Source of the DNA: Pannonibacter carbonis
GTDB taxonomy: Bacteria > Pseudomonadota > Alphaproteobacteria > Rhizobiales > Stappiaceae
Direction: 5' to 3'
DNA: 64,000 bases
NCBI RefSeq assembly: GCF_003012935.1
Contig: NZ_PUDR01000001.1
Coordinates: forward strand, 50,182 to 114,181
Both the position numbers and the translations under genes were made by a program. Shown here piece by piece: positions 1 to 8,545 of this stretch; position 1 is the first letter of the stretch; each line of letters starts with the position of its first letter. The notes under the pieces are model-generated. The model made no database searches, was not told where the DNA came from, and saw nothing but the letters and a program-made list of their open reading frames with translations.

Positions 1-63
1 CAGATGCTCGATGCGGGCACACTGCTTGCCTCGCCCTTCATCGCGCCCCTGCTTGAAGCCTGA
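1..63 (+). CDS. C-terminal end of an upstream gene (partial)
   Basis: An open frame enters from the left edge and ends at TGA 61-63. It encodes the last 20 residues of a protein, ending PFIAPLLEA. That is too little to assign a family. It converges on the exporter operon, whose last gene ends at 71, so only 7 bp separate the two stop codons and no separate terminator fits between them. Confidence 0.5.
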   Translation, partial: QMLDAGTLLASPFIAPLLEA

Positions 64-70
64 GGCTGCT

Positions 71-595
71 TCACACAGCCTCGGGCCGATCCAGCAGCTC
101 AAGCAACTGCTGGAACCGCAGGCCCGCCATGGACACTCCGTCCAGCACCATGTCGTCCAGTTCGTCCTCGGCCGGCGCGCTGCCGCCCTTGCCGCGCAGC
201 GTCGTCGTGCGCAAGCGGTCGGCAAGGAAAATAGCCAGGGCCTTGTAGAACCGCGCCGCAAAGGCCGGTGTCTCGGCGAGGCGCTTCTCGATCAGCGCCT
301 TCTCCAGCGCCAGCACGCGGGTTTCGCGCGCCGCCTCGACCGTTGCCGAGGGCGGGGCCTTGTCGACGAAGGACATTTCACCCAGGATCTCACCGCTCGA
401 CAGGCTCGCCACCACGCCGACGCCGCTGACGCGCACATCCACCTGCCCGTCCAGCACGATGAACAGATGCGCCGTCGCGCGCCCTTCCTCGATCAGCACC
501 TGGCCCGGCTTGAGGCTCACCCGCCGGCCGGCCTGCCCCATCCAGGCGATGTCCGCATCATCGAGCTGACCAAGGATGTAAAGCACCTTGCGCAT
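71..595 (-). CDS. Cyclic nucleotide-binding-fold protein of the NHLM exporter operon
   Basis: This 174-residue protein has one cNMP-binding (CAP_ED) beta-roll at about residues 15-130. The typical stretch LKPGQVLIEEG...FIVLDGQVDV is followed by a GEILGEMSFVDK phosphate-cassette motif. There is no DNA-binding HTH after the roll; residues 130-174 are helical and acidic, so it is not a Crp-type regulator. It is the last gene of the exporter operon, 22 bp after the second ABC protein. CNB-domain proteins are known companions of NHLM exporters. Oddity: in the cassette the Arg that normally binds the cyclic phosphate is replaced (PPSATV instead of P-R-S/T-A), so cNMP binding is uncertain. A role in gating the exporter is inference. 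Confidence 0.75.
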   Translation of the reverse strand: MRKVLYILGQLDDADIAWMGQAGRRVSLKPGQVLIEEGRATAHLFIVLDGQVDVRVSGVGVVASLSSGEILGEMSFVDKAPPSATVEAARETRVLALEKALIEKRLAETPAFAARFYKALAIFLADRLRTTTLRGKGGSAPAEDELDDMVLDGVSMAGLRFQQLLELLDRPEAV

Positions 596-617
596 GAAAT
601 AACTCCCTCAAAAAATC

Positions 618-2912
618 TCAGACGAGCTGCCGGCGGGCATGGGCGGCAAAGGCCCCGTTCGCCTGCATCAGCTCCGTGAATGATCCGGTCTCGACCACCC
701 GGCCACGGTCCAGCATGACAATCCGGTCCACCTTCTCGATGGTGCTGAGCCGGTGCGCGATGACGACGCGCGTGACGGGCAGGTTCGCCAGCGTCTCGGT
801 GACGATGGCCTGCGTGCGGTTGTCGAGCGCGCTGGTGGCCTCGTCCAGCAGCAGGATCGCAGGCTTGCTGACCAGCGCGCGCGCGATCAGGATGCGTTGC
901 CGCTGTCCGCCGGACAGGGTGCCACCGCCATCGAGCAGCACCGTATGCATGCCCATCGGCATCTGCTCTATATCCCGGTCCAGCCCCACCAGCCGCGCCG
1001 CCTCCAGCGCCTCATCAAGGCCGAGGCCGCTTTCGCCGGCGATGTTGGCGTGAATGCTGCCGGCCATGATCCGGCCATGCTGCAGCACCACGCCGATCTG
1101 GCGGCGCAGGTCCGACAGGTCGAGCCGGTTTAGCGAATGCCCGTCATAGAAGATGTCGCCCAGCTCCGGCCGGTCAAAGCCCAGGAGCAGGCGCAGCAGC
1201 GTCGACTTGCCCGAGCCCGAGGCCCCGACGATGGCGACGAATTCCCCCCGCTCGATCTTCACCGTCAGTTCGCTGAGCGCGCGCGGTGCCATCTCGCTGT
1301 AGCGGAACGACACGTTGCGGATATCGATGGCCCCGGCGAGCGTCACCGGACGGCTGTCGACCGGCGGGGTATCCGGCACGGCCGAGATGATCGGCTCAGC
1401 ACGCTCGATCAGCGGAATGGCCGTCAGCGATTGCGTCAGCGCTCCCGCCAGCGCCGAGATTGCCGCCAGAACCTGCGCGAAGGCCGTTGTCACGGTGACG
1501 AAGTCTGCCAGCGAGAACGCCGGCGCGGTGCCGCCTTTCAGCGCATCCGCCTTCATCAGATAGACGATGGTGGCATAAAGGGTCAGCGTCGCCAGTTGCG
1601 GCAGCAAGGCATCCAGCGTCGCCTGCCAGTTCGCCCAGCGCCCAGCGGCGACCGTATGGCCGATGTTGCGCGAAAACAGGCTGGCCCAGCGGGCAAAGCC
1701 CATTCGTTCGCTGGCCGAGGCGCGCAGCTTGCCGAGCCCCATCAGCATCTGCACGACGAAGCTGTCGAGCCGTCCTTTCTCGGTCAGGCGCCGGCGCTCG
1801 TGCAACAGGCCCCGGTAGCTGACAAAACCATTCGCAGCCCCCAGAACCAGCGCCAGTCCCAGCGCCAGCAGCGCCAGCCGCCAGTCGACCGTCAGGATCG
1901 GAATGAGGCTGATCAGGCTGAAGACGCTGCTCGCCGCAGCGCTCGAAAAGCTCTGGGTGATCACCTGGCGCGCGCTCTGGATACCCAGCACACGGTCCGT
2001 GATATCGCCCACGGAGAAAGCGCGGAAAAACGCCGGCGGCATGCGCAGGAGCCGCAGCAGCAGCGCCGGCTGCAGCCGGCCCTCGAAGCCAAGTTCCGAC
2101 CGCAACATGGTCAGCGCCTTGCCGGCCTCGAACACGGTGCGCGCCAGTGCCGCCGCCACCAGCCCGCCGACGATGACACCGGTCAGCCCGATGTCGCCAT
2201 AGGGAATGGCATTGCTGATCAGGAAGCGGGAGCCATAGGGCACGAGCATGGCCAGCAAGGCCGCTGCCAGCATCAAGGCCACCAGACGCACCCGGTCGGC
2301 CCCGAGCGTCGCAAATCCGAAGAAGAACAGGTCCCGGAACCGCAGCGGATGGGAGGGCAGCGCCGGATAGAGCTGCAGCGCATCGGCCGCAAGTCCGCCT
2401 TCGCCGCTGCCTTCCATGGCGTCGCGCGCGACGGGGCGGGCAACGCCCCGGTCACGCATCACCCACTGCCCCTTGATGCAGATCAGCGCCACAGGCCGCC
2501 GTTCCGGCCCGAGATAGCCGAGCATCGGCGGTCCCGGCTGGCGCGTCCAGCCCGGCCGCAGCAGGACACTGCGCGAGATCATCTGGTGCCGCGCCAGCAC
2601 AGCCTGCAGCCGTGCGCCCGCGTCACGGGTCTCCGCAGCCATCTCGAAGGCCTCAAGCCGCGGCGTCACGGCCATGGCCGAGAGCACGCAGACGAGCGCG
2701 GATTTCAGCGGATCAGTGCCGGCGGTCAGGGCGAGCGCGCTGCCCCTTGCGGCCGCTCCTCCGCGCTCGGCCAGTTCAGCCAGCGCGTCGGTCGTGATCG
2801 CCTCACCACGCCGGCGGCGGCGCTCGCGCCAGTCCTCGCCGCCCGAGGCTGCAAGGGGCGCAAGGCCGGCGTCAGCGCCGTTCTCATCGGGGGATGGCCG
2901 GGTCTCATGCAT
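618..2912 (-). CDS. NHLM-type bacteriocin exporter, ABC permease/ATPase without peptidase (ABC2 type)
   Basis: The protein has 764 residues. Residues 1-190 form a poorly conserved cytosolic N-terminal region, followed by a six-helix type-1 ABC membrane domain (about 200-480) and an ATPase. Walker A is GASGSGKSTLL, the signature LSGGQRQRILIARAL and Walker [13 protein letters not shown]. It resembles the NHLM_micro_ABC2 family, the second half of the transporter pair that exports peptides with nitrile-hydratase-like leaders. It has no C39 cysteine peptidase motif, unlike its partner upstream at 2925-5111, with which it probably forms a heterodimer. Gene spacing is 12 bp upstream and 22 bp downstream, which fits one transcript. 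Confidence 0.9.
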   Translation of the reverse strand: MHETRPSPDENGADAGLAPLAASGGEDWRERRRRRGEAITTDALAELAERGGAAARGSALALTAGTDPLKSALVCVLSAMAVTPRLEAFEMAAETRDAGARLQAVLARHQMISRSVLLRPGWTRQPGPPMLGYLGPERRPVALICIKGQWVMRDRGVARPVARDAMEGSGEGGLAADALQLYPALPSHPLRFRDLFFFGFATLGADRVRLVALMLAAALLAMLVPYGSRFLISNAIPYGDIGLTGVIVGGLVAAALARTVFEAGKALTMLRSELGFEGRLQPALLLRLLRMPPAFFRAFSVGDITDRVLGIQSARQVITQSFSSAAASSVFSLISLIPILTVDWRLALLALGLALVLGAANGFVSYRGLLHERRRLTEKGRLDSFVVQMLMGLGKLRASASERMGFARWASLFSRNIGHTVAAGRWANWQATLDALLPQLATLTLYATIVYLMKADALKGGTAPAFSLADFVTVTTAFAQVLAAISALAGALTQSLTAIPLIERAEPIISAVPDTPPVDSRPVTLAGAIDIRNVSFRYSEMAPRALSELTVKIERGEFVAIVGASGSGKSTLLRLLLGFDRPELGDIFYDGHSLNRLDLSDLRRQIGVVLQHGRIMAGSIHANIAGESGLGLDEALEAARLVGLDRDIEQMPMGMHTVLLDGGGTLSGGQRQRILIARALVSKPAILLLDEATSALDNRTQAIVTETLANLPVTRVVIAHRLSTIEKVDRIVMLDRGRVVETGSFTELMQANGAFAAHARRQLV

Positions 2913-2924
2913 CGTCCCGCCTCC

Positions 2925-5111
2925 TCAATGTCCGCCCGAGCGGATCAGCTCGGCGTAGTCGCCGTCTGCCGCCATCAGGCTGTCATGGGTTCCGCGCTCG
3001 ACGATGCGTCCCGTGTCCATGACGATGATCTCGCTGCAGTCGCGCACGGTGCTGAGCCTGTGCGCGATGATGATGGTGGTGCAGCCACGCCGGCGCAGAT
3101 TGTCGTCGATCAGCTTTTCCGTCTGCGGATCCAGCGCCGCCGTCGCCTCGTCGAGGATCAGCACCGCCGGGTCGCCGACCAGTGCCCTTGCAATTTCCAG
3201 CCGCTGCCTCTGACCGCCAGAGAAATTGCGCCCGCCTTCCTCGACATGCGCGTCCAACTCACCGGACCGCGCCACGATGTCATCAAGGATCGCCGCATCC
3301 TCCAGCGCCCGCGTGATAACATTGTCCGGCACATCCGGATTCCAGAGCGTGAGGTTCTCCCGCACCGTTCCCTCGAACAGGAAAATTTCCTGGTCGACAT
3401 AAGCAATATTCGCCGCACGCCGGTACTGGTCGAGATCGTTGAGGGGAATGCCGTCGATGCGCACATCGCCGGACCACGGCGCGACAAGGCCGCAGATGAT
3501 GCGGCCGAGCGAAGACTTGCCGCAGCCCGATCGCCCCACCAGCCCGATCCTCTCGCCCGGCGCCGCAAACAGGGAAATCCCGTCAAACAGCGGTTCGTCC
3601 AGCGGATTGTAGCCATAGCGGATCGCGTTGACCTCGAGCTGCCCACCGAGCAGCACCGGCCCGCCGACCCCTCCGTCCGCCGGCGGTTCGGTCAGCGGAT
3701 CCGGCGGATTGCGCATGGCGTCATCCACCCGGTTGAGATCGGCGCGGATACTGGCGAGTTTCGGCGACAATTCGACCAGGCTGACCAGCGGTGCGGTAAA
3801 GCTCGCCGCCAGCAGCTGGAACGCCACCAGATCGCCGATCGTCAGCCCGCCCTGCATCACCCGCATTGCCCCGACACCAAGGATCGCCGCATCGATCAGG
3901 CCGCTCAGCAGCGTGGGCGCAAGCGAGGTGATCATCGACTTGGCCCCCAGCGCCTGCGATGTGTTGAGCATTCGCGCGTGGATGCCGGCCCAGCGCCCGA
4001 ACGAGCTGGTTTCCAGCCCCGACGCCTTGATGGTCTCGATGTTGTAGATGATCCCGACAGTCGCCCCGCCGAGCTTGCCCTGCTCCACCGACAGGCGGAT
4101 CGAATCCTGCCGCAGCCGCTTCTGCACAAGGCGCAGCACGAACAGGTTCGGCAGTCCGAGGGCAACGGTCATGAGGCCGAGCGCCGGATCGTAGCCGATC
4201 AGGACCAGGGCAAAGAACACCAGCGTGCCCCAGTTCAGGATGGCATTGGCCATGTCCGACGAGATCACCTCGGCCACCCGGCCGCTCGCCTCGATGCGTT
4301 CGGCAATTTCGCCGGGACTTCGCTGCGAGAAAAATGCCATCGGCAGGTGCAGCACCCGCCAGATGAAGGCGCTCGCCCCGGTGATGGTCAGCTTGGTCTG
4401 CAGCCTCAGGATCAGCGAGGCCCGCAGATGGGTCAGCGCAGCCCGGATCACCGCCGTTGCAGCCAGCGCGATGAACAGCGGTTTTACCCAGTGCTCCTGC
4501 TGCATCATCAAGACGCCGTCGACGAACAGCTTGGCATAGACCGGCAGGACAACGCCCGGGATCACCATGGCAAGGCTGAGCAGCGCAATCAGCCCCAGCC
4601 CCTTCTTGGAATTGGCAACCCGGCTGCGGAAGGCAGCCAGAAGACCGGCGGGCTTGGCCGTGCGGCGGAACTCCGGCGTCCGCTCGAAGGTCAGCACCAC
4701 GCCGGTGAAGGCTTCCGACAGTTCCTCGCGCGTGATCATGCGCGGGCCGGTCGCCGGGTCATTGATGAAGGCATGCGTCGCGTTCATGCCCTCGAACACC
4801 ACATAGTGGTTGAAGTTCCAGTGCAGGATCGCCGGCCAGGGCAGGTCAACCAGACCCTCCGGTTCCTTGCGGTATCCCTTGGCGGTCATCCCGTAACGGC
4901 GGGCGGCCTTCAGCACGTTGCTGGCCTTGGAGCCGTCGCGCGAGACGCCGCAGGCGATGCGCAGTTCCTCCAGCGGGATCCACGCGCCATAATGCGCCAG
5001 GATCATCGCAAGGCTCGCCGCGCCGCATTCCACCGCTTCCATCTGCAGGATGGACGGGGTCTGCTTGCGCCGGCGATGCTGCGGCTTGATCGGGGTTTTC
5101 TGCTCGCTCAT
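2925..5111 (-). CDS. NHLM-type exporter, C39 peptidase/permease/ATPase (ABC1 type)
   Basis: This is a 728-residue three-domain protein. The N-terminal C39 peptidase spans about residues 15-145: the catalytic Cys lies in VECGAASLAMIL, the His in FNHYVVFEG and the Asp in INDPATG. The ABC membrane domain (about 165-460) and ATPase follow, with Walker A GRSGCGKSSLG, signature FSGGQRQRLEIARAL and Walker B VLILDEATAALD. C39 peptidases cut after a double-glycine motif, and all eight precursors at 21030-24239 end their leaders in AAGG or ASGG. The family is NHLM_micro_ABC1. It is the processing and export engine of the cluster; its gene lies 7 bp after the HlyD gene. Confidence 0.93.
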   Translation of the reverse strand: MSEQKTPIKPQHRRRKQTPSILQMEAVECGAASLAMILAHYGAWIPLEELRIACGVSRDGSKASNVLKAARRYGMTAKGYRKEPEGLVDLPWPAILHWNFNHYVVFEGMNATHAFINDPATGPRMITREELSEAFTGVVLTFERTPEFRRTAKPAGLLAAFRSRVANSKKGLGLIALLSLAMVIPGVVLPVYAKLFVDGVLMMQQEHWVKPLFIALAATAVIRAALTHLRASLILRLQTKLTITGASAFIWRVLHLPMAFFSQRSPGEIAERIEASGRVAEVISSDMANAILNWGTLVFFALVLIGYDPALGLMTVALGLPNLFVLRLVQKRLRQDSIRLSVEQGKLGGATVGIIYNIETIKASGLETSSFGRWAGIHARMLNTSQALGAKSMITSLAPTLLSGLIDAAILGVGAMRVMQGGLTIGDLVAFQLLAASFTAPLVSLVELSPKLASIRADLNRVDDAMRNPPDPLTEPPADGGVGGPVLLGGQLEVNAIRYGYNPLDEPLFDGISLFAAPGERIGLVGRSGCGKSSLGRIICGLVAPWSGDVRIDGIPLNDLDQYRRAANIAYVDQEIFLFEGTVRENLTLWNPDVPDNVITRALEDAAILDDIVARSGELDAHVEEGGRNFSGGQRQRLEIARALVGDPAVLILDEATAALDPQTEKLIDDNLRRRGCTTIIIAHRLSTVRDCSEIIVMDTGRIVERGTHDSLMAADGDYAELIRSGGH

Positions 5112-5118
5112 GACGCGC

Positions 5119-6441
5119 TCACCCGGCCAGACCCGTCAGCTTGCGCAGCCAGGGAATGACGTAGCTGATCGGCCGGCGCCAGGCCACGGTCACCTCGGCA
5201 GCGGCCAGCGACCCGCTGGTGAACTGCTGCGACGGCCCGGACCCGCCCGACCAGGCAAAGCCGCTCGGCGTTGCCGGATCCCGCGTCAGGGCAATGCGTG
5301 CGGCATAAGGCGCCCCCTTCTCCGAGAAGCTCTGGACCAGCTGGTCATTGCGCAGCACCGCCTGCATCGCCTGCGCCGTTGACGGGAAGTCCGACACGTC
5401 GCTGACCTGACCTTCCATCATCCCGTATTCCTCGCGGCGCACGGTGGACGGGGCAATCTGCACACTCATGCCAGGCTTCACCCGCTTGCCGTCGTTGGGC
5501 GGCAGATACAGCAGCAGCTCCAGTCCGCTCGCCCCGCTCTCGACACTGATCAGCGGCTGTCCCGGCGCAATGCGCGTGCCCGGAATGGCCTTCCATTCTG
5601 TCACACGGCCGGAGGCGGGGCTCACGATGGTCTCCTGCTGGCGCAGCTGGATCTCGACTTCAGCCATCTGGCGGCGTGCATCAGCCAGCCGCTCCTCGGC
5701 GCTGCGGATATCGCGCAGGTTGGCATTGCGCTGGGTGATGTCCTCGCTTTCCAGCTGCGATATCTGGCTGCGTGCCTCGAGCTCGGTCTGGCGCGCCTGC
5801 GCCAGGGCCTGACGCGTCTCGTTGAGCTGCTGCCAGGTGATGAGACGGCGATCAAACAGCGAGGCATCCTGCGCTGCCTGCTTTTCCAGCACCGACACCC
5901 GCTCCAGCGCGTCCTTGACCCGCAGGTCGAGCATCTTCGCGCGGGCTTCCAGCGTGTCTTTCGTCGCCCGGCTGCCTTCGTCGATCTGGCCCCGAAGGAT
6001 TTCCAGCTGGCCGCTGCGCTCGGCAACCACCGCCCGGATGTTCTCCAACTGCTGGCGCAAGCCGGGCTGGATCACACGGGCAACTTCCTCGCCCTGCGTC
6101 ACACGCCCGCCGACCGGCACCAGAATTTCCGCCAGCGTTCCCTCACCTGTTGCCACGGCATCGACAACACGGCCGCCGGACGTAATGAGGATGCCTGACC
6201 CCTTAACCCGCTCCGGCACCCGGCCGAGGAAGGACCACGTCACCGCGAGCCCGATCAAGAGCAGAACGACGAGCGTTGCCACCCAGTCGCGTGGCCGGGT
6301 GAGCCGGATCAACTGGTCCAGCTGCTCGGGCGAGGACAACCGGTCGAGCGCGGACTTGCGGAACAGGCGGGCCGCCTGGTTTTCGACCGGCGGCTGCGAT
6401 GCGGATGGGGAGGAGCTGGAGGCGTTGGCGTCAGTCGACAT
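5119..6441 (-). CDS. HlyD-family periplasmic adaptor of the NHLM exporter
   Basis: A 440-residue membrane fusion protein. A cytosolic N-terminus of about 50 residues precedes one transmembrane helix (WVATLVVLLLIGLAVTWSFLG). A split lipoyl/barrel domain (GEGTLAEILVPVGGRVTQGEEVARV and later SPASGRVTEWKAIPGTRIAPGQPL) is separated by a long alpha-helical coiled-coil hairpin (about residues 140-270, rich in Gln, Glu and Arg heptads). It bridges the inner-membrane ABC pair and the TolC-like duct. It matches the NHLM_micro_HlyD type by context and architecture. It lies between the outer-membrane gene (18 bp) and the peptidase ABC gene (7 bp). Confidence 0.9.
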   Translation of the reverse strand: MSTDANASSSSPSASQPPVENQAARLFRKSALDRLSSPEQLDQLIRLTRPRDWVATLVVLLLIGLAVTWSFLGRVPERVKGSGILITSGGRVVDAVATGEGTLAEILVPVGGRVTQGEEVARVIQPGLRQQLENIRAVVAERSGQLEILRGQIDEGSRATKDTLEARAKMLDLRVKDALERVSVLEKQAAQDASLFDRRLITWQQLNETRQALAQARQTELEARSQISQLESEDITQRNANLRDIRSAEERLADARRQMAEVEIQLRQQETIVSPASGRVTEWKAIPGTRIAPGQPLISVESGASGLELLLYLPPNDGKRVKPGMSVQIAPSTVRREEYGMMEGQVSDVSDFPSTAQAMQAVLRNDQLVQSFSEKGAPYAARIALTRDPATPSGFAWSGGSGPSQQFTSGSLAAAEVTVAWRRPISYVIPWLRKLTGLAG

Positions 6442-6459
6442 CTACGGTCTTTCGAAAGG

Positions 6460-8004
6460 TCAATTCACCGCCCCGGCAGATCCAGGGGCAATGGCCACCG
6501 TCTTGCTGGCGGGCGCGGCCGCCGCGTCGATGGCCTCACGTTCGGCAATCAGTCTGGCGACGTCCTCGTCGGTCCAGCCGCCACCGAGCGCACGATAGAG
6601 TGCGATCGCGGACTGGAACCGCGCCAGACGCACCTGCTGCAGGCTGTCGACAGCGGTGAAATAGTCGCGCTGGGTGTTGAGCACGGTGGTCATGTCCACT
6701 TGCCCTGCATCCAGCTGTTCAAGCGTCAGTTCATAGGCGCGGCGCGCAGCTGCGGTGGCCCGTCCGGCGACTTTCTCCTCCCGGGCCAGTCCGCCATAGG
6801 CAATCAGCGCCTTCTCGACATCGGACAGCGAGGTCATCACCGCCTGCTGATAGGTGGCGATCAGCTCCTGCCGCCGCGCCTGCGTCCCCTCAAGCTGCGC
6901 CAGAAGGCGCGGCGCGTCGAAGATCGGCTGCGTCAGTTGTCCGGCCACCGAAAAGACACCGGCCGCGCCGGAGAACAGGGCCCCCGTGGTCAGGCTTTCG
7001 AAGCCCTTCTGCAACGACAGCGTCAGGCTCGGCAACATCGCCGCCCGGGCGCTGGCGACATTGTTCGCCGAAGCCGCGACAAACTCTTCTGCCTGCCGCA
7101 CATCAGGCCTGCGGCGCAGAAGATCAGCCGGAGTTCCCACCCCAAGCTTCGGAATCGCGAGCTTGCCGAGGCTGCCGCGCGTGATCCTGACCTCGCCGGG
7201 CGTTGCCCCGATCAACAGGCCAAGCGTCACCTCTTCCTGCGCCAGGGTCCGCTGCAGGCGCAACACCGTGGCCTCCTGCTGCAAAACAACCGTTTCCTGC
7301 TGCGCCAGCATGATCTGCGTCGCAGATCCCGCCTCGACCCGTGCCTTGACGTTGTCCTGCACCTTGCGCGCCAAGGTCAGGTTCTCGCGCCCCAGCGCCA
7401 GCCGGTCGCGCAGGGACAGGATCTGGACATAGGACAAGGCCGTTTCAGAGGTCACCGCCAGCCGGGTCGCGGCAACGGCAAAGGCCGCAGCATCGGCGCG
7501 GTTGCTGGCGGCCTCGAAGTTCGAGCTGGCCTTGCCCCAGAAGTCCAGCTCCCAGCTGGCGTTGAGACCGACCTTGCGCTGCTGGCGCACCGGCATGCTG
7601 ACGCCGGCTGGCAAGCCCGCCGTGTTTGCCGATGCCTTGAATGTGGTCTGGGTGCCGCCAAGACCGCCGCTCGGCAGCAACCCGCCGAAGGCTTCGTCTG
7701 CCCCCGCCTCTGCCTGTCGCAAGCGCGCGATCGCAACGGTAATGTCCCGGCTACCCAGCTCCGCGCGGCGGATCAAGTCGGTAAGGTCGGGAGACCGGAA
7801 CGCGGTCCAGAACTCGGGCGAGGTCATGCTGGCTTGCGCCAGTCCGCCTGCATGGACAAAACGCTCTGGCAACGCAACTGCGCCCGGCGTTTCCGGCGTC
7901 AAGGCTTCGCCCATTGCAGCACAGCCGGCCAAAGTGCCGACCAGAAACATAGCCGCGACATTGCGCCCCAAATCGCGAACACGGGCAAACGACACTCGAC
8001 ACAT
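6460..8004 (-). CDS. TolC/NodT-family outer membrane efflux lipoprotein
   Basis: About 514 residues from the ATG at 8004; a TTG start ten codons upstream (8034) is possible. The N-terminus has a lipoprotein signal with lipobox LAGC. Two outer-membrane-efflux repeats follow, with typical segments PDLTDLIRRAELGSRDITVAIARLRQAEA and RRPDVRQAEEFVAASANNVASARAAMLPSLTLS, and the RNAQ-like TTVLNTQRDYFTAVDSLQQVRLARFQSAIALYRALGGGW near the C-terminus. It is the first gene of the exporter operon and supplies the outer-membrane duct. NodT-type proteins usually pair with RND pumps; here the position directly before HlyD and the ABC genes argues for peptide export. Confidence 0.9.
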   Translation of the reverse strand: MCRVSFARVRDLGRNVAAMFLVGTLAGCAAMGEALTPETPGAVALPERFVHAGGLAQASMTSPEFWTAFRSPDLTDLIRRAELGSRDITVAIARLRQAEAGADEAFGGLLPSGGLGGTQTTFKASANTAGLPAGVSMPVRQQRKVGLNASWELDFWGKASSNFEAASNRADAAAFAVAATRLAVTSETALSYVQILSLRDRLALGRENLTLARKVQDNVKARVEAGSATQIMLAQQETVVLQQEATVLRLQRTLAQEEVTLGLLIGATPGEVRITRGSLGKLAIPKLGVGTPADLLRRRPDVRQAEEFVAASANNVASARAAMLPSLTLSLQKGFESLTTGALFSGAAGVFSVAGQLTQPIFDAPRLLAQLEGTQARRQELIATYQQAVMTSLSDVEKALIAYGGLAREEKVAGRATAAARRAYELTLEQLDAGQVDMTTVLNTQRDYFTAVDSLQQVRLARFQSAIALYRALGGGWTDEDVARLIAEREAIDAAAAPASKTVAIAPGSAGAVN

Positions 8005-8034
8005 GACCTGAATTACGCCCGCGCTTGCCGGCAA

Positions 8035-8545
8035 ACCTGCCGCCCCATTTCCCCTGTTACGCCCTGTCTGTCCGGTTATCTCGGATAGACCCCGTTTTTG
8101 TCATCGCCTGCCGATGATCTCTCCGGCCCGGCTTGACAGGTTTGCACTTGCCCACTCAAGCAACCCCTCGATGCATTTTAAAGAAAGTAAACGACTATCT
8201 TTTCCAACCACCAACAAAACTCACCGAACAAAAGGCCAAGAATCCTCCTGACCAGCAATCATTCACAGAAATGAATATTGAAAATAAACTCGCTCATCAA
8301 ACCACCGGGACAATAGTCGACCCGCGCAAGTGAGTGCATCAACGCCCGTTGATGGTTCACATCTTTATATGATCCGCCGGCGTGGTAAGTATCGTTCAGG
8401 GTTCGTCGTCGGACCTCGACAAAACGCAGCTCGCAAGCCGACACGACAAGCTTCAGGCAAGAACGGGCAACACCTGAACCGCCCCGGCGCCAGTCTCGAT
8501 CCATTCGAGCGAGCAAGTCGCCGCAAGCCGAAATGAAGGACCTGC
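8035..8545. promoter_or_regulatory. Divergent promoter region, AT-rich
   Basis: This 0.5-kb gene-free stretch separates the exporter operon (leftward) from the regulator and chemosensory genes (rightward). From about 8150 to 8310 it is clearly more AT-rich than the coding DNA around it. It contains a perfect inverted repeat at 8337-8354. Short frames here lack coding character. No clear -35/-10 pair could be assigned with confidence. Confidence 0.5.
8337..8354. promoter_or_regulatory. Perfect palindrome CATCAAC-GCCC-GTTGATG, candidate operator
   Basis: The arms are 7 bp and perfectly complementary around a GCCC spacer. It lies in the divergent region between the exporter operon and the winged-helix regulator gene at 8546. 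It could be an operator for that regulator or a small RNA hairpin in a leader. No family-specific consensus was recognised. Confidence 0.35.

Noticed and set aside
1137..5159. A 4-kb open frame on the plus strand, antisense to the two ABC exporter genes
   Set aside because: Its translation is Arg/Gln/His-rich and low in hydrophobic pattern, as expected for the reverse frame of high-GC coding DNA. The minus strand encodes clear ABC transporters with all motifs.
8133..8536. Short open frames in the exporter/regulator divergent region
   Set aside because: No ribosome-binding site, no conserved pattern, AT-rich promoter-like base composition.
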